Below, in pieces: positions 13,776 to 15,787 of a DNA stretch of 15,787 bases. Source of the DNA: JAVVEZ01 sp032250895 (GTDB taxonomy: Bacteria > Pseudomonadota > Gammaproteobacteria > Pseudomonadales > Pseudohongiellaceae). The position numbers were made by a program, and so were the translations under genes. Location of the stretch: assembly GCA_032250895.1 (NCBI GenBank), contig JAVVEZ010000081.1:1-15787 (forward strand), in the 5' to 3' direction. The notes below the pieces were generated by a model, which ran no database searches, was not told the origin of the DNA, and saw only the letters and a list, made by a program, of their open reading frames with translations. How positions within the stretch are numbered: the stretch's first letter is position 1; each line of letters begins with the position of its first letter.

Positions 13776-14392
13776 ACCAGCATCCCCTCAAGCTTCTTTA
13801 TTGCAGACACTGTCATCAGAACCTTGTCAAAACCGATCAGGCTCACCGGATCGACACCGGCAGCATCCAGAACATCGACCTTGTGCAGGTTACGGGCAGC
13901 CAGGTACAGGTTTTTGTCGACCTGGTCGCTGACTATCAGCACATCCTTCAAATTGAATTCAGCCAGTTTCTGGAGAAGACTTTTGGTTTTATGGTTGTCG
14001 ATGTTGAAATCCTGCACAACCAACAAGCGGCCCTGGCGAATCAGTTCAGAGACGATGCAGCGCATCGCTCCCCGGTACATCTTCTTGTTTATTTTCTTGC
14101 TATGGTCCTGAGGCACGGCCGCGAAAGTAACCCCACCACTGCGCCACAGCGGGCTGCGGCTGGTGCCGGCACGGGCACGCCCGGTACCCTTCTGGCGCCA
14201 CGGCTTCTTGCCGCCGCCACTGACTTCCGCACGGGTCTTCTGCTTGACCGAACCCTGGCGGGCACCGGCCATATAGGTAACGACAACCTGATGCACCAGA
14301 CTTTCGTTGAAGTCCTTACCGAAGGCATCATCAGAAACCGACACTTTTTCTTTGGCTGCCTTCTGTCCAGGCATTGCAATCTGAAGATCCAT
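13772..14392 (-). CDS. rplD: 50S ribosomal protein L4
   Basis: 206 residues (E. coli 201). It shows VHQVVVTYMAGARQGSVKQK, the tunnel loop SGGGKKPWRQKGTGRARAGT (59-78) with SPLWRSGGVTFA, and ARNLHKVDVLDAAGVDPVSL near the end. L4 lines the peptide tunnel opposite L22. In E. coli and some relatives it also represses its own S10 operon through the rpsJ leader, by both translation and transcription attenuation. It starts 3 bp after rplC, so it is very likely coupled to it. Confidence 0.99.
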   Translation of the reverse strand: MDLQIAMPGQKAAKEKVSVSDDAFGKDFNESLVHQVVVTYMAGARQGSVKQKTRAEVSGGGKKPWRQKGTGRARAGTSRSPLWRSGGVTFAAVPQDHSKKINKKMYRGAMRCIVSELIRQGRLLVVQDFNIDNHKTKSLLQKLAEFNLKDVLIVSDQVDKNLYLAARNLHKVDVLDAAGVDPVSLIGFDKVLMTVSAIKKLEGMLV

Positions 14393-14395
14393 TGC

Positions 14396-15049
14396 CTACC
14401 CCTTCGAAGACGTTGATTTGGAAGTGGGAGAAATAATCACATCTGCTCCTGTTGCGCCCGGAATCGCACCCTTGATCAGCAACAAATTGTTTTCCAGGTC
14501 GACCCTGACCACTTCGAGACCCTGGGTTGTGACTCTCACATTGCCCATCTGGCCGGCCATTTTCTTGCCTTTCCAGACCCGGCCCGGGGTCTGACACTGG
14601 CCCAGCGAACCGGCTGAACGGTGCGACAGCGAGTTACCGTGAGTGGCATCACCCATCGTGAAATTGTAGCGCTTGATGACGCCCTGGAAGCCCTTGCCCT
14701 TGGAAGTACCGGTCACATCGACCGTCTGTCCTTCGGAGAACTTTGCCACCGTGATCTCGGAGCCCGGTGTCAACTCAGCCAGCTCGGCGGCATCGGCGCG
14801 GAATTCCCAAAGGCCACGCCCGGCTTCAGAGCCCGCCTTGGCAAAATGTCCTGCCTGTGATTTGCTGACACGAGAGGCCCGCACACTGCCGGCGGTCACC
14901 TGGATGGCGCTATAGCCATCAGATTCCACAGTTTTTACCTGTGTCACCCGGTTCGGAGGGATTTCAACAACTGTTACGGGTACAGAGAACCCTGTTTCGG
15001 TGAAAATGCGGGTCATACCGCTTTTTCGACCGACTAAGCCAATCGACAT
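14396..15049 (-). CDS. rplC: 50S ribosomal protein L3
   Basis: 217 residues (E. coli 209). It begins MSIGLVGRKSGMTRIFTETG and carries TSKGKGFQGVIKRYNF (116-130 region), THGNSLSHRSAGSLGQCQTP and the basic GKKMAGQMGN. Q151 in SLGQCQTPG matches the glutamine methylated by PrmB in E. coli (Q150). L3 is one of two assembly initiators of 23S rRNA and reaches the peptidyl-transferase centre. It is separated from rpsJ by an unusually long 145-bp spacer; GAGG lies about 7 nt before the ATG. Confidence 0.99.
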   Translation of the reverse strand: MSIGLVGRKSGMTRIFTETGFSVPVTVVEIPPNRVTQVKTVESDGYSAIQVTAGSVRASRVSKSQAGHFAKAGSEAGRGLWEFRADAAELAELTPGSEITVAKFSEGQTVDVTGTSKGKGFQGVIKRYNFTMGDATHGNSLSHRSAGSLGQCQTPGRVWKGKKMAGQMGNVRVTTQGLEVVRVDLENNLLLIKGAIPGATGADVIISPTSKSTSSKG

Positions 15050-15060
15050 TTTATAACCTC

Positions 15061-15120
15061 ATCGTGTAAGGGGCTTTAACCCACTATGGCTGCTTACGCA
15101 TTACACCATGCTTATGTAAA
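15061..15120 (-). promoter_or_regulatory. Candidate structured RNA element before rplC
   Basis: In the mRNA GTGTAA (15106-15101) can pair with TTACAC (15069-15064), closing a possible three-way junction. Its inner parts are TGC-GTAA-GCA (15100-15091, a GNRA tetraloop hairpin) and GGG/CCC (15082-15080 with 15073-15071, 6-nt loop). The same TGTAA (15105-15101) can instead pair with TTACA upstream (15119-15115), so the two forms exclude each other. The rplC Shine-Dalgarno begins 4 nt after the closing stem. Folding energies and conservation are untested. Confidence 0.45.
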
Positions 15121-15194
15121 CCCACACCCGGCGGGTCATTAGTGTATTTAGAGTGCCAGCAGTTTTGGTTGCAGACACTTGCTGCAAATTCTTT

Positions 15195-15506
15195 CTAGCC
15201 CAGACTGATCTGGACTTCCACACCGGCCGCCAGATCCAGCTTCATCAGGGCATCAACCGTCTTCTCTGTCGGCTCAATGATGTCAAGCAGGCGCTTGTGG
15301 GTACGGATTTCATATTGATCACGCGCATCCTTGTTGACATGCGGCGAGATCAATATCGTAAAACGCTCTTTTTGCGTCGGCAGGGGAATGGGACCCCGAA
15401 CCTGCGCACCCGTACGCTTGGCAGTATCGACGATTTCAAGTGTCGACTTGTCAATCAATCTGTGGTCAAAGGCTTTAAGCCGAATTCGTATTCGCTGGTT
15501 TTGCAT
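15195..15506 (-). CDS. rpsJ: 30S ribosomal protein S10 (NusE)
   Basis: 103 residues, same as E. coli. It reads MQNQRIRIRLKAFDHRLID, then TGAQVRGPIPLPTQKERFTI (residues 32-51) and the conserved ISPHVNKDARDQYEIRTHKR loop, ending DLAAGVEVQISLG. S10 lies in the 30S head and also acts as NusE, binding NusB for rRNA antitermination and NusG for transcription-translation coupling. GGAG is about 10 nt before the ATG. It is the first gene of the operon, with a strong promoter about 78 nt upstream. Confidence 0.99.
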   Translation of the reverse strand: MQNQRIRIRLKAFDHRLIDKSTLEIVDTAKRTGAQVRGPIPLPTQKERFTILISPHVNKDARDQYEIRTHKRLLDIIEPTEKTVDALMKLDLAAGVEVQISLG

Positions 15507-15590
15507 TTGACCAACATCTCCAAAATCTGTCTGACAAGGGGCAGAATCAAACTGCTTTCAGGCAATTTATACTGCGAAAAAAGAAGGCGA

Positions 15591-15619
15591 ATCTTACAGG
15601 CGGCCCCGGTAGGTGTCAA
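15591..15619 (-). promoter_or_regulatory. S10 operon promoter
   Basis: TTGACA (15619-15614), a 17-bp spacer and TAAGAT (15596-15591) form a near-consensus sigma-70 promoter, preceded at -10 by a TG pair. The region after the -10 (TCGCC) is GC-containing, as in ribosomal promoters that respond to ppGpp; that response is inferred. The expected start near 15584 gives a leader of about 78 nt, much shorter than the roughly 170-nt L4-responsive leader of E. coli. Confidence 0.85.
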
Positions 15620-15655
15620 GCGAATGCAGGACAAATACCGGATAAATTTCAGCGC

Positions 15656-15699
15656 CGGCCGGGAGTTGTTCAGGCCTTCCTGAACAGAGCCCCCGGCCG
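15656..15699 (-). terminator. Long GC-rich hairpin after tuf
   Basis: The transcript folds as an 8-bp outer stem (CGGCCGGG, 15699-15692, with CCCGGCCG, 15663-15656), an asymmetric internal loop, and a 7-bp inner stem (GTTCAGG 15685-15679 with CCTGAAC 15674-15668) with a 4-nt loop. It begins 9 nt after the tuf stop. The bases that follow (GCTGAAATTTATCC) lack a real T-tract, so it may be a weak terminator, a 3'-end stabiliser or an RNase processing site between tuf and the S10 operon. Confidence 0.6.
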
Positions 15700-15707
15700 C
15701 TGGTTCT

Positions 15708-15787
15708 TTACTCGATAATCTTGGCGACAACACCGGCACCCACCGTCCTGCCACCCTCACGGATCGCAAAACGCAGGCCCTCATCCA
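15708..15787 (-). CDS. tuf: Elongation factor Tu, C-terminal fragment (cut by window edge)
   Basis: Only the last 25 complete codons are in the window, reading DEGLRFAIREGGRTVGAGVV and then AKIIE before TAA. This is the invariant end of EF-Tu domain 3, the GTPase that brings aminoacyl-tRNA to the ribosome. The position before rpsJ is the usual place of tufA at the end of the str operon (rpsL-rpsG-fusA-tuf), which should continue to the right. Whether a second tuf copy exists cannot be told from here. Confidence 0.97.
   Translation of the reverse strand, partial: DEGLRFAIREGGRTVGAGVVAKIIE

Noticed and set aside
15083..15102. Five-codon open frame (MRKQP) in the rpsJ-rplC spacer
   Set aside because: There is no Shine-Dalgarno before it, and it overlaps the proposed stems; most likely chance.
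15070..15120. Integron attC-like look (GTTAAAG, inverted repeats) in the rpsJ-rplC spacer
   Set aside because: The GTTRRRY/RYYYAAC consensus pair is not present and there is no cassette or integrase nearby.

Overview
This window is a nearly complete S10-spc-alpha ribosomal protein supercluster, read leftwards (all real genes are on the minus strand). It starts at the right edge with the last 25 codons of tuf (EF-Tu) and ends at the left with a PLP-dependent aminotransferase. The organism looks like a gammaproteobacterium of moderate GC. Reasons: tuf lies directly before rpsJ; the order secY-rpmJ-rpsM-rpsK-rpsD-rpoA-rplQ has no adk, map or infA in it; S14 is the long 101-residue type; L36 is 38 residues; and all protein sequences look proteobacterial. 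I cannot place it at genus level.

Layout, in transcription order (right to left): tuf 3' end and a long GC-rich hairpin; a textbook sigma-70 promoter (TTGACA, 17 bp, TAAGAT) with a leader of about 78 nt; the S10 block rpsJ, rplC, rplD, rplW, rplB, rpsS, rplV, rpsC, rplP, rpmC, rpsQ; a 139-bp gap with a possible spc promoter; the spc block rplN, rplX, rplE, rpsN, rpsH, rplF, rplR, rpsE, rpmD, rplO, secY, rpmJ; a terminator-like hairpin and a 222-bp gap where the alpha promoter/leader is expected; the alpha block rpsM, rpsK, rpsD, rpoA, rplQ; a strong intrinsic terminator; a class V aminotransferase of the alanine-glyoxylate type; and, at the very left edge, an AT-rich element with a perfect -35 box pointing out of the window.

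The genes work together in building the ribosome (10 small-subunit and 15 large-subunit proteins), with the SecY translocon channel and the RNA polymerase alpha subunit co-transcribed, so that transcription, translation and secretion capacity are matched. Most spacers are 2-60 bp with ordinary Shine-Dalgarno sequences, and two gene pairs overlap (rplD/rplW ATGA and rplP/rpmC TAATG).

There is no mobile element, CRISPR array, defence gene or evident new protein system here. The leads worth a second look are RNA-level: an unusually long, foldable rpsJ-rplC spacer next to the rplC ribosome binding site, structured spacers before rpsD and rplE, the rpsM leader, and an aminotransferase promoter fused to the alpha-operon terminator that may give a nearly leaderless mRNA. 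All structures were found by eye, without folding energies or alignments. No stretch longer than about 222 bases lacks a gene.
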